Under the pieces are notes generated by a model. It saw nothing but the letters and a program-made list of their open reading frames with translations. It did not search any database and had not been told where the DNA came from. Shown in pieces: positions 1-5,624 of a stretch of DNA of 5,624 bases; the stretch's first letter is position 1, and each line of letters opens with the position of its first letter. This stretch comes from Candidatus Methanoperedens sp. GTDB taxonomy: Archaea > Halobacteriota > Methanosarcinia > Methanosarcinales > Methanoperedenaceae. The position numbers and the translations under genes are program-made. Where the stretch lies: contig JAJRAP010000261.1 in NCBI GenBank assembly GCA_028679855.1, forward strand, positions 1-5,624, given 5' to 3'.

Positions 1-84
1 AGCAAATCCATCCAACCGGAAACGAACATATGGTTTATCGGAAATTTATCGGCAATATATCGACAGTTTATCGGCAATACATGA
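1..84 (+). CDS. 3' end of an unidentified upstream gene (last 27 codons)
   Basis: The frame starting at base 1 is open to a TGA at 82-84. All three forward frames are open here, so openness alone proves nothing. I chose this frame because the 11-bp repeat at 34-77 deviates from perfect repetition at only four bases (42, 57, 63, 66). All four are third positions of this frame and all are synonymous (Gly, Ile, Arg, Gln), the pattern expected of selected coding sequence. The visible tail reads FIGNLSAIYRQFIGN at residues 12-26 of the fragment, followed by Thr and stop. The stop lies 9 nt before the hsdR ATG, so the two genes would share an operon. I do not recognise the family. By context it could be hsdS, hsdM or an accessory gene of the restriction locus. 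An alternative is the second frame, which ends at TGA 95-97 and overlaps the hsdR start as ATGA. Confidence 0.5.
   Translation, partial: SKSIQPETNIWFIGNLSAIYRQFIGNT
34..77 (+). repeat. 11-bp tandem repeat, four units
   Basis: Four head-to-tail units start at 34, 45, 56 and 67 with consensus TTTATCGGCAA. Units 2 and 4 match the consensus exactly. Unit 1 differs at base 42, and unit 3 at 57, 63 and 66. The repeat extends partially into 78-79, giving identical 13-mers at 45-57 and 67-79. Being 11 bp long, the unit permutes through all three frames, and every forward frame gives the same circular 11-residue peptide without stops. The reverse strand reads a TAA in every frame. It ends 16 bp before the hsdR ATG. 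It could be translated repeat, a slippage-prone tract, or a helically phased protein-binding array. Confidence 0.85.
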
Positions 85-90
85 GGGTGA
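85..90 (+). promoter_or_regulatory. Ribosome binding site of hsdR
   Basis: GGGTGA, containing the GGTGA that pairs with the 3' end of archaeal 16S rRNA, lies 3 nt upstream of the ATG at 94. GGTGA sits at the 3' side of the full Shine-Dalgarno register, so the short spacer is normal. Stops in the hsdR frame at 82-84 and 88-90 leave the ATG at 94 as the only sensible start. Confidence 0.65.
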
Positions 91-93
91 AAA

Positions 94-3000
94 ATGAGTG
101 ATTACTCCGAAGATTCCCTGGTAGAGCAGCCAGCCATAGAACTCCTCAGCAAGCTTGGCTGGCAGACCGCTAATTGCTTCTACGAAAAATTCGGAGAAAA
201 CGGGACGCTCGGGCGCGAAACCTCAAGCGTTGTAGTCCTCGTACCACGCCTTCGCGCTGCGCTTGTGCGCCTGAATCCAGACCTGCCCTCAGAAGCCATC
301 GATCTTGCCATCGAAGAACTCACGCGCGACCGCAGCGTCATGAGTCCTGCGAATGCCAACCGTGAGGTTTACATATTGCTCAAGAATGGCGTTAAAGTTT
401 CGTTCCGGGGTATAGAAAACGAAGAAACCGTTGAGAATGTTCGCGTGATTGATTGGAACGAGCCTAAAAATAACGACTTCTTCCTTGCGTCGCAGTTCTG
501 GGTAACAGGTGAGATGTACAAGCGCCGCGCCGACCTTGTGGGCTTTGTAAACGGACTGCCGCTCATCTTCATCGAACTCAAGGCATCGCACAAGCGTATG
601 GAACATGCATACAGGGATAACCTGCGCGACTACAAGAATGCAATACCGCAGATATTCTGGTATAATGGCTTCATTATCCTTTCAAATGGCAGCCAGAGCA
701 AAATAGGCAGCATGACAGCAGAATGGGAGCACTTCGCAGAATGGAAAAAGATCAACAGCGAAGGCGAGGAAGGTATAGTCTCACTGGATACAATGATCCG
801 GGGAACATGCGAGCCAGCGCGCCTTCTTGACATTATCGAGAATTTCACGTTATTCAGTGAAGCAAGCGGCGGGATTGTGAAGCTGGTTGCGAAGAACCAC
901 CAATACCTTGGTGTGAATAATGCTACTGAGGCATTGAAGCAGATCGAAAAGAACAGGGGGCGCCTTGGAGTCTTCTGGCACACGCAGGGCAGCGGGAAAA
1001 GTTACTCTATGGTATTCTTTTCTCAGAAAGTCCTTCGAAAAATCCCGGGTAATTTCACATTCGTTATCGTGACCGACAGACTGGATATGGACAACCAGAT
1101 ATACAAGAACTTTGCCGGCGCAGGTGCTGTGACTGAAGAGCAGGTGCAGGCGGAGGACGGAGACCATTTACAGCAACTACTGCGTGAAGACCACCGCTAC
1201 ATATTCACACTTATTCAGAAATTCCATACAAAGAAGGGTGAAACCTATCCTCCGCTTTCGGCTCGCAAAGATATTATTGTCATCACAGATGAGGCGCACC
1301 GAAGCCAGTATGATGTCCTTGCCCTGAACATGCGAAATGCTCTTCCCAAGGCGGCATTCATCGCCTTTACAGGTACGCCTCTCATTGTCGGTGAAGAAAA
1401 GACAAAAGATGTTTTCGGGGATTATGTCAGCACATACAATTTCAAACAATCCGTAGATGATGGCGCCACGGTTCCACTTTATTATGAAAATCGCATCCCT
1501 GAGCTTCAACTCACGAACAAGGAATTGAACGAAGACCTGCAGCGGCTTATCGATGAGGCTGAACTCGATCCAGACCAGGAGAATAAACTTGAACGTGAGT
1601 TTGCGCGCGAATACCACCTGATAACAAGGGACGATAGGCTTGAGAAGATAGCCAGGGATATTGTCGCTCATTTCATGGGACGCGGACAATTCGGGAAAGC
1701 AATGATCATCTCCATTGACAAAGCAACTGCTGTCCGGATGTACGATAAGGTGCAGAAGTACTGGAAAATGTACCTGAAAGATTTACAGGATAAGCTGGTA
1801 AAATGCGCAGAACCCGAGAAAAATGAACTTGAAAAAAAGATCAAATTCATGGAAGAGACCGACATGGCGGTCGTAGTATCCCAGGCACAAAATGAGATTG
1901 AGGACTTTAAGAAAAAGGGACTGGATATCGCTGTCCATCGCAAGAGAATAGTAAAAGAGGACCTAGACACGAAGTTCAAGGACCCGGATGACCCGTTTCG
2001 CATCGTATTCGTGTGCGCTATGTGGATGACAGGTTTTGATGTACCATCCTGTTCCACCATCTACCTTGACAAACCCATGCGAAACCACACGCTAATGCAG
2101 GCTATAGCACGGGCAAACAGGGTATTCAGAGAAAAATTAAACGGTCTTGTAGTGGATTACGTTGGAGTGTTCAGGAACCTGCAGAAAGCACTGTCAATCT
2201 ACGGCTCAGGCGCAGGAGGGGGAATAAATGAGGGCGAAACCCCTGTAATGGAAAAAAGTAAACTCGTTGAACAATTGAGGCAGGTGATCGAGGAGACATC
2301 ATCGTTTTGTTCGGAACTGGGCATTGACCTGACAAAAATACAGACAGTTTATGCCTTTGAGCGCATCAGGTTGATTGACGAAGCAGTTGATGCGATACTG
2401 GTCAATGATGAATCGAAGAGAAAATACATTTCCCTTGCAGGAAGCATTGTCAGGATATACAGATCCATCCTTCCCGATCCGGCAGCCGGCGAATTCTATC
2501 CAAAGCAGGCTCTTTTCGCTAATTTGGCAGAGAAGATATGCTCAATGGTCATAGAGGCCGATATTTCCGATGTTATGAAAGCAGTGGATGGGCTTCTGGA
2601 TAATTCCATCTCGACTGAAGGATATTTTATCAGGCAGCCGCCTGAACCCTCTGATACTGATCATCTGGTGGATTTAAGCAAGATTGACTTTGAAGTGTTG
2701 AAGGTGCGTTTTGAGAAAAGCAGAAAGCACATCGAGACTGAGAAACTAAGGAGTGCGATCAATCTTAAGCTTGTGCAAATGGTTCGACTGAATAAAAGCC
2801 GGATGAATTACATTGAAAAGTTCCAGAAGATGATAGATGAGTACAACTCGAGTTCTTATAACGTGGAGACCTTCTTTGCAAGCCTTGTTGAATTTGCACA
2901 GGAACTTAATGCAGAGGAGAAACGGGGGATTGCAGAAAAGCTAACAGAGGAAGAATTGGCTATCTTTGACCTATTGATAAAGCCTGAGATGACGCTGAAA

Positions 3001-3258
3001 AGGAAAGAAGAGCGCGAGGTTAAGAAGGTGGCACAGGAGCTTCTTGAAACTCTGAAAAGGGAGAAACTGGTTCTCGATTGGCGAAAGCGACAGCAGTCGA
3101 GGGCTGCTGTAAGGCTGTCTATCGATGAGATACTGGACAGGCTGCCGCGAAGCTATATACCTGATTTATATCGGCATAAGTGTGATGTGGTGTATCAGCA
3201 CATATATGATTCTTATTTTGGACAGGGATTAAGTATTTATTCGCATGCAACGAAATGA
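94..3258 (+). CDS. hsdR: Type I restriction endonuclease R subunit (HsdR)
   Basis: This is the motor and nuclease subunit of a type I restriction-modification complex. With HsdM and HsdS it recognises unmodified DNA, translocates it using ATP and cuts at a distance. The 1054-residue protein has normal family length. The N-terminal PD-(D/E)xK nuclease domain shows D147 and E161-x-K163 (in IELK). Next come the two RecA-like superfamily 2 helicase domains. Walker A is HTQGSGKS at 296-303, with K302. Motif II is D399-E-A-H402, motif III TGTP is 426-429, motif V is around WMTGFDVP (644-651) and motif VI is QAIARANR (669-676). The C-terminal helical region, about 720 to 1049, resembles the DUF3387 type I R-protein tail and ends in the familiar VYQHIYDSYFGQGLSIY. 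No frameshift or missing catalytic residue is visible, so it should be functional. No hsdM or hsdS lies downstream, so they are expected upstream. Subunit identity is certain; activity is inferred. Confidence 0.96.
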   Translation: MSDYSEDSLVEQPAIELLSKLGWQTANCFYEKFGENGTLGRETSSVVVLVPRLRAALVRLNPDLPSEAIDLAIEELTRDRSVMSPANANREVYILLKNGVKVSFRGIENEETVENVRVIDWNEPKNNDFFLASQFWVTGEMYKRRADLVGFVNGLPLIFIELKASHKRMEHAYRDNLRDYKNAIPQIFWYNGFIILSNGSQSKIGSMTAEWEHFAEWKKINSEGEEGIVSLDTMIRGTCEPARLLDIIENFTLFSEASGGIVKLVAKNHQYLGVNNATEALKQIEKNRGRLGVFWHTQGSGKSYSMVFFSQKVLRKIPGNFTFVIVTDRLDMDNQIYKNFAGAGAVTEEQVQAEDGDHLQQLLREDHRYIFTLIQKFHTKKGETYPPLSARKDIIVITDEAHRSQYDVLALNMRNALPKAAFIAFTGTPLIVGEEKTKDVFGDYVSTYNFKQSVDDGATVPLYYENRIPELQLTNKELNEDLQRLIDEAELDPDQENKLEREFAREYHLITRDDRLEKIARDIVAHFMGRGQFGKAMIISIDKATAVRMYDKVQKYWKMYLKDLQDKLVKCAEPEKNELEKKIKFMEETDMAVVVSQAQNEIEDFKKKGLDIAVHRKRIVKEDLDTKFKDPDDPFRIVFVCAMWMTGFDVPSCSTIYLDKPMRNHTLMQAIARANRVFREKLNGLVVDYVGVFRNLQKALSIYGSGAGGGINEGETPVMEKSKLVEQLRQVIEETSSFCSELGIDLTKIQTVYAFERIRLIDEAVDAILVNDESKRKYISLAGSIVRIYRSILPDPAAGEFYPKQALFANLAEKICSMVIEADISDVMKAVDGLLDNSISTEGYFIRQPPEPSDTDHLVDLSKIDFEVLKVRFEKSRKHIETEKLRSAINLKLVQMVRLNKSRMNYIEKFQKMIDEYNSSSYNVETFFASLVEFAQELNAEEKRGIAEKLTEEELAIFDLLIKPEMTLKRKEEREVKKVAQELLETLKREKLVLDWRKRQQSRAAVRLSIDEILDRLPRSYIPDLYRHKCDVVYQHIYDSYFGQGLSIYSHATK
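3234..3241 (+). promoter_or_regulatory. Weak candidate TATA box for trmY
   Basis: TATTTATT lies inside the last codons of hsdR, preceded by the A-rich ATTAAG that could act as a BRE. A TATA box here would place transcription start near 3265, giving trmY a leader of about 25 nt. AT-rich octamers are common in this sequence, so this is a suggestion only. The 31-nt gap equally allows read-through from hsdR. Confidence 0.2.
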
Positions 3259-3289
3259 AACGTAACCCAGAGTAAAGAAATTTTCAACG

Positions 3290-3892
3290 ATGAAAGAATT
3301 CATAATTATAGGACATAAAGCAGTCACAACCCCCTTTTCCCTGAACGACCTCCCGGGCGCAGCAGGACGCATGGACATACTGTGCAGGTGCGTGAACTCT
3401 GCGCTGTTCCTGTCCCATGACCTGAGGAGAGGCGTTCGAGTGTACCTTGTGCTCAAAGGAGGAGCGCAATCTAAGATCGTGCGGTTTGACGGAGCAGCGG
3501 TCAGGTACTTAAGCCCTGATGAGCGAAGCGCAGCCTCGCTTATTAAAAAAGCGCTTGAGAAACAGGCACAGGGATTCTGGACAGAATCCACACCAGGCGT
3601 AAGCATAAAGATCGGGGACTTTAGCGACCTGCTTGGTGAGCTGAATAAAAAAATTACCTACCTCCGCGAGGATGGGGTTGATATCCGCATTAAACCATTA
3701 GAGGTGGTTTCTGACTTTTTATTCGTGTTGGGCGATCATATGGGACTCACTGATGATGAGGAAAAGATCATAGAGGCACATGATCATGAGATAGTGAGCG
3801 TGGGCCCTCTCTCATTACATGCAGACCACTGCATCGTTTTATTGCATAATGAGATGGACCGGCAAGATGCTTTTAACACTTCGAACAAATGA
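3290..3892 (+). CDS. trmY: tRNA (pseudouridine(54)-N(1))-methyltransferase TrmY
   Basis: This cytoplasmic SPOUT-fold methyltransferase (COG1901/DUF358) uses S-adenosylmethionine to methylate N1 of pseudouridine 54 in the tRNA T-loop, giving m1-Psi54. The 200-residue length is typical. Family hallmarks are the N-terminal block GRMDILCRCVNSALFLSHDL at 26-45, and the C-terminal trefoil-knot cofactor region with FVLGDHMGL (145-153) and VGPLSLHADHCIVLLHNEMD (171-190). The conserved cysteine of the knot region is C181. An in-frame TAA at 3263-3265 and no other ATG between it and 3290 fix the start. No good Shine-Dalgarno precedes it, so initiation may be weak, leaderless or coupled. The next gene, pus10, makes the pseudouridine this enzyme methylates, which strongly supports the assignment. 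Confidence 0.95.
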   Translation: MKEFIIIGHKAVTTPFSLNDLPGAAGRMDILCRCVNSALFLSHDLRRGVRVYLVLKGGAQSKIVRFDGAAVRYLSPDERSAASLIKKALEKQAQGFWTESTPGVSIKIGDFSDLLGELNKKITYLREDGVDIRIKPLEVVSDFLFVLGDHMGLTDDEEKIIEAHDHEIVSVGPLSLHADHCIVLLHNEMDRQDAFNTSNK

Positions 3893-3906
3893 GAGAAACG
3901 TATTTA
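3893..3906 (+). promoter_or_regulatory. Candidate BRE/TATA promoter for a near-leaderless pus10 mRNA
   Basis: The trmY-pus10 gap begins with purine-rich GAGAAACG (3893-3900), like a BRE, directly followed by TATTTA (3901-3906), like an archaeal TATA box. With the usual spacing of about 25 nt, transcription would start near 3928-3931, immediately before the pus10 ATG at 3932. That would fit the lack of a convincing Shine-Dalgarno there. It is a pattern match without experimental support, and co-transcription with trmY remains possible. Confidence 0.33.
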
Positions 3907-3931
3907 GACCCAACAATATATTGAGAGCCGG

Positions 3932-5167
3932 ATGACAATTCTTGAAACTGCCCGCAAAATCCTGAAAGAGGGGCCTATCTGCGACCACTGTCTCGGAAGG
4001 CAATATGCAAAACTCTCAACTTGCCTTGGCAATGATGAACGCGGAAAAGGAATAAGGCTCGTGCTGGCGATGCAGGCAAGCGAAGGTGTGGACAAGGAAC
4101 TGCCGGAATTGCTAAAAAAAAGCGTTGGGAGCAAATGCTGGGTATGCAATAACCTGTTCATGCATCTTGATCGATGGGCTGATAAAGCTGTAATAGCACT
4201 TTCTGATTACGAATACGACAACTTCCTTGTCGGGACAAGGGTGACCGGGCTTCTGGCTGAGAACGAGGAGATAATATGGGCAGAGAGCGGGACGAGCTTT
4301 GCCGAGCCCCTTAAGACCGAGTTGAACCGCGAGGTTGGGAAAAGGATCGAGAAGCTGACCGGCAAAAAAGCAAACCTCAAGAAACCTCAAATTGTGGCGC
4401 TGCTTGACCTTGAGAACGATGCGATTGAACTTGAGATAAATTCACTATATATATACGGCAGGTACAGGAAACTTGTCCGGGGTATACCACAGACCAGGTG
4501 GCCGTGCAGGGAATGCCATGGTGCGGGTTGCGAGCGCTGCAACGGAACGGGCAGGATGTACCAGGAATCTGTGGATGAACTTATAAAACCGCATCTTTTG
4601 GCTGCATCCAGGTGCGAGGATACAGCCTTTCACGGCGCGGGGCGCGAGGATATCGATGCGCTGATGCTGGGTGATGGGCGCCCGTTCGTTGTTGAGGCAA
4701 AAAAGCCGCATCTGAGGAGCATAGACCTGAATGCGCTTGCCATTGAAATAAATAGCGATTCTGCAGGCAAGATCGAGGTGCTGGGACTTAAATTCGTAGA
4801 AAGCGAGACCGTGGAACAGTTAAAATCCTTGAAAGCTGATAAGGAATATCGCATGAAGATCGAACACCGCACAACAGAGGAAAAACTTAAATCATCTCTT
4901 GACATAATAAGCGGGAATCTCATCAAACAGAAAACTCCCACCAGAGTGCTTCATAGACGCGCCGACCTTGAAAGGACACGCAGGGTTCACAGGGCAGAGC
5001 TTGAATCATTTGATACAGATACCGCAGTCTTTGTTATTCACTGTGAAGGCGGACTTTATGTCAAGGAACTGGTCTCTGGTGATGGAGGACGAACAATACC
5101 AAGCGTTGCGTCCCTGACAGGAAGCGAGGCAAAGGTTATAGAACTTGAAGTAATAAAAGTAGGATAA
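3932..5167 (+). CDS. pus10: tRNA pseudouridine synthase Pus10 (positions 54/55)
   Basis: Archaeal Pus10 isomerises U54 and U55 of the tRNA T-loop to pseudouridine. The 411-residue length is normal. The N-terminal accessory (THUMP-type) domain carries a zinc-binding set C17-DH-C20 and C69-WV-C72. A second Cys cluster, [12 protein letters not shown], spans 192-203. The catalytic domain contains [20 protein letters not shown] (234-253). Its nucleophilic aspartate is probably D240, by analogy with the GRTD of TruA, though D242 is adjacent. Further family blocks are [16 protein letters not shown] (335-350) and [20 protein letters not shown] (371-390). The start is fixed by an in-frame TAG at 3905-3907, with ATG 3932 the only ATG after it. 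Its product is the substrate of TrmY, encoded 39 nt upstream. It ends 14 nt before rpl21e, suggesting co-transcription with the ribosomal gene. Confidence 0.96.
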   Translation: MTILETARKILKEGPICDHCLGRQYAKLSTCLGNDERGKGIRLVLAMQASEGVDKELPELLKKSVGSKCWVCNNLFMHLDRWADKAVIALSDYEYDNFLVGTRVTGLLAENEEIIWAESGTSFAEPLKTELNREVGKRIEKLTGKKANLKKPQIVALLDLENDAIELEINSLYIYGRYRKLVRGIPQTRWPCRECHGAGCERCNGTGRMYQESVDELIKPHLLAASRCEDTAFHGAGREDIDALMLGDGRPFVVEAKKPHLRSIDLNALAIEINSDSAGKIEVLGLKFVESETVEQLKSLKADKEYRMKIEHRTTEEKLKSSLDIISGNLIKQKTPTRVLHRRADLERTRRVHRAELESFDTDTAVFVIHCEGGLYVKELVSGDGGRTIPSVASLTGSEAKVIELEVIKVG

Positions 5168-5170
5168 TTC

Positions 5171-5175
5171 GGAGG
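5171..5175 (+). promoter_or_regulatory. Strong Shine-Dalgarno of rpl21e
   Basis: GGAGG lies 6 nt before the ATG at 5182, in the short gap after the pus10 stop. It is the strongest ribosome binding site in the window, as expected for a ribosomal protein gene, and it confirms the rpl21e start. Confidence 0.85.
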
Positions 5176-5181
5176 AATATT

Positions 5182-5472
5182 ATGGCAAAGACCCACGGAA
5201 CAAGAAGGAAATCAAGACACAAACTAAAAAAGACAGTAAGAGAAAAAGGATTATCACCTATCACCCGGGCGCTACAGGAATTCACGGATGGGGATATCGT
5301 GAACATCGATCTTGACCCGAGTATCCAGAACGGGATGCCACACCCCAAGTTCCATGGACGGACAGGGAAAGTAATCGAGCGGCGCGGACGCGCATACATG
5401 GTTGAAGTGCGTGACGGTGGGCTCATGAAAGAAGTTATTGCACTTCCTGAGCATCTGACCTCACAGAAATAA
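5182..5472 (+). CDS. rpl21e: 50S ribosomal protein L21e
   Basis: This is an archaeal/eukaryotic large-subunit ribosomal protein (L21e family, eL21), absent from bacteria. The 96-residue length is typical. The N-terminus is the very basic [17 protein letters not shown]. It is followed by the conserved body with [20 protein letters not shown] (34-53), [19 protein letters not shown] (54-72) and the C-terminal VALPEHL-like end (IALPEHL, 86-92), an SH3-like fold in known structures. It follows pus10 by 14 nt and precedes rpoF by 19 nt. This is the common archaeal rpl21e-rpoF arrangement, so the three are probably co-transcribed. Confidence 0.97.
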   Translation: MAKTHGTRRKSRHKLKKTVREKGLSPITRALQEFTDGDIVNIDLDPSIQNGMPHPKFHGRTGKVIERRGRAYMVEVRDGGLMKEVIALPEHLTSQK

Positions 5473-5491
5473 CCGGAAAAGGAATCTATAC

Positions 5492-5624
5492 ATGATAGTG
5501 AAACAGGTTCTGAAAGAGGAAGGTCTGACGCTTCCAGAGGTCAAGAACATTCTGGAACATATAAAAGAGAAACGCGAAACAGAAGGCAAAGAACTCGGCT
5601 ACGAGTTAAGAAAGGCAATCTCAC
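5492..5624 (+). CDS. rpoF: DNA-directed RNA polymerase subunit F (Rpb4), 5' part
   Basis: The first 44 codons are visible and the gene runs off the window end. RpoF pairs with RpoE (Rpb7) to form the stalk of archaeal RNA polymerase, which helps promoter opening and binds emerging RNA. The N-terminus MIVKQVLKEEGLTLPEVKNI and the following charged helix through GKELGYELRKAIS match the start of archaeal Rpb4, which is usually about 110-120 residues. A modest Shine-Dalgarno, AGGA at 5480-5483, lies 8 nt before the ATG. The placement straight after rpl21e is the conserved archaeal order and supports the call. In related genomes the next genes are often a DUF655 protein and ksgA, which cannot be seen here. 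Confidence 0.93.
   Translation, partial: MIVKQVLKEEGLTLPEVKNILEHIKEKRETEGKELGYELRKAIS

Noticed and set aside
34..77. CRISPR-like array
   Set aside because: Units are 11 bp and directly adjacent without spacers, far too short for CRISPR repeats.
2..97. Second frame as the upstream gene, ending in an ATGA overlap with hsdR
   Set aside because: The 4-nt overlap is attractive, but in this frame the deviations between repeat units change amino acids, while in the frame from base 1 all are silent. Kept only as an alternative and as the predicted frame after gain of one repeat unit.
1177..1689. Long open frame on the minus strand inside hsdR (170 codons), and similar antisense frames elsewhere
   Set aside because: They lie entirely opposite strongly supported genes, have no recognisable protein features and look like shadows of codon bias.
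3169..3176. TATCGGCA near the hsdR 3' end, matching part of the 11-bp unit
   Set aside because: It is a single 8-base match inside well-explained coding sequence, not tandem and not in a comparable position.
3914..3923. Perfect 10-bp palindrome CAATATATTG before pus10, resembling a TATA box or operator
   Set aside because: A TATA box here would start transcription inside pus10, after its ATG. A short AT palindrome in an AT-rich gap is expected by chance, and no second copy is seen.
4652..4673. Leu244 in the Pus10 motif [10 protein letters not shown], where some archaeal and eukaryotic homologs have Arg
   Set aside because: From memory, other euryarchaeal Pus10 proteins also have Leu here, and the neighbouring catalytic block is intact, so I do not treat it as a lesion.

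Overview
The window looks archaeal, most likely from a euryarchaeon of the methanogen/ANME type (Methanosarcinales is my guess from the overall flavour; no marker here proves it). The evidence is the set of informational genes on the right side: TrmY (COG1901 SPOUT methyltransferase), archaeal Pus10, ribosomal protein L21e and the RNA polymerase subunit Rpb4/RpoF. All are archaeal or archaeal/eukaryotic families. All genes are on the + strand and tightly packed.

Layout. Positions 1-84 hold what I read as the last 27 codons of an upstream gene. It ends in a four-unit, 11-bp tandem repeat (34-77). Positions 94-3258 encode an apparently intact type I restriction endonuclease R subunit (HsdR). 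Its hsdM and hsdS partners are not visible and would have to lie to the left. After a 31-nt gap the content changes completely: trmY (3290-3892), pus10 (3932-5167), rpl21e (5182-5472) and the first 44 codons of rpoF (5492 to the window end). No intergenic stretch exceeds about 40 nt, and I see no RNA genes, transposons or CRISPR arrays.

How the genes work together. Pus10 converts U54 (and in archaea also U55) of the tRNA T-loop to pseudouridine, and TrmY then N1-methylates pseudouridine 54. The two adjacent genes therefore encode consecutive steps making m1-Psi54, the archaeal counterpart of the m5U/T54 of bacterial tRNAs. L21e and RpoF continue a translation/transcription cluster. HsdR belongs to DNA defence and appears to sit at the edge of an accessory restriction-modification locus abutting this core cluster.

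The most unusual signal is the 11-bp repeat just before hsdR. Because 11 is not a multiple of 3 and the unit makes no forward stop, the perfect repeat encodes the same circular 11-residue peptide (F-I-G-N-L-S-A-I-Y-R-Q) in all three forward frames. The four bases that deviate from perfect repetition all fall at third codon positions of one frame and are all synonymous there. This points to a translated, selected repeat. Changes in copy number would swap the protein's last residues and its stop codon relative to the hsdR start.
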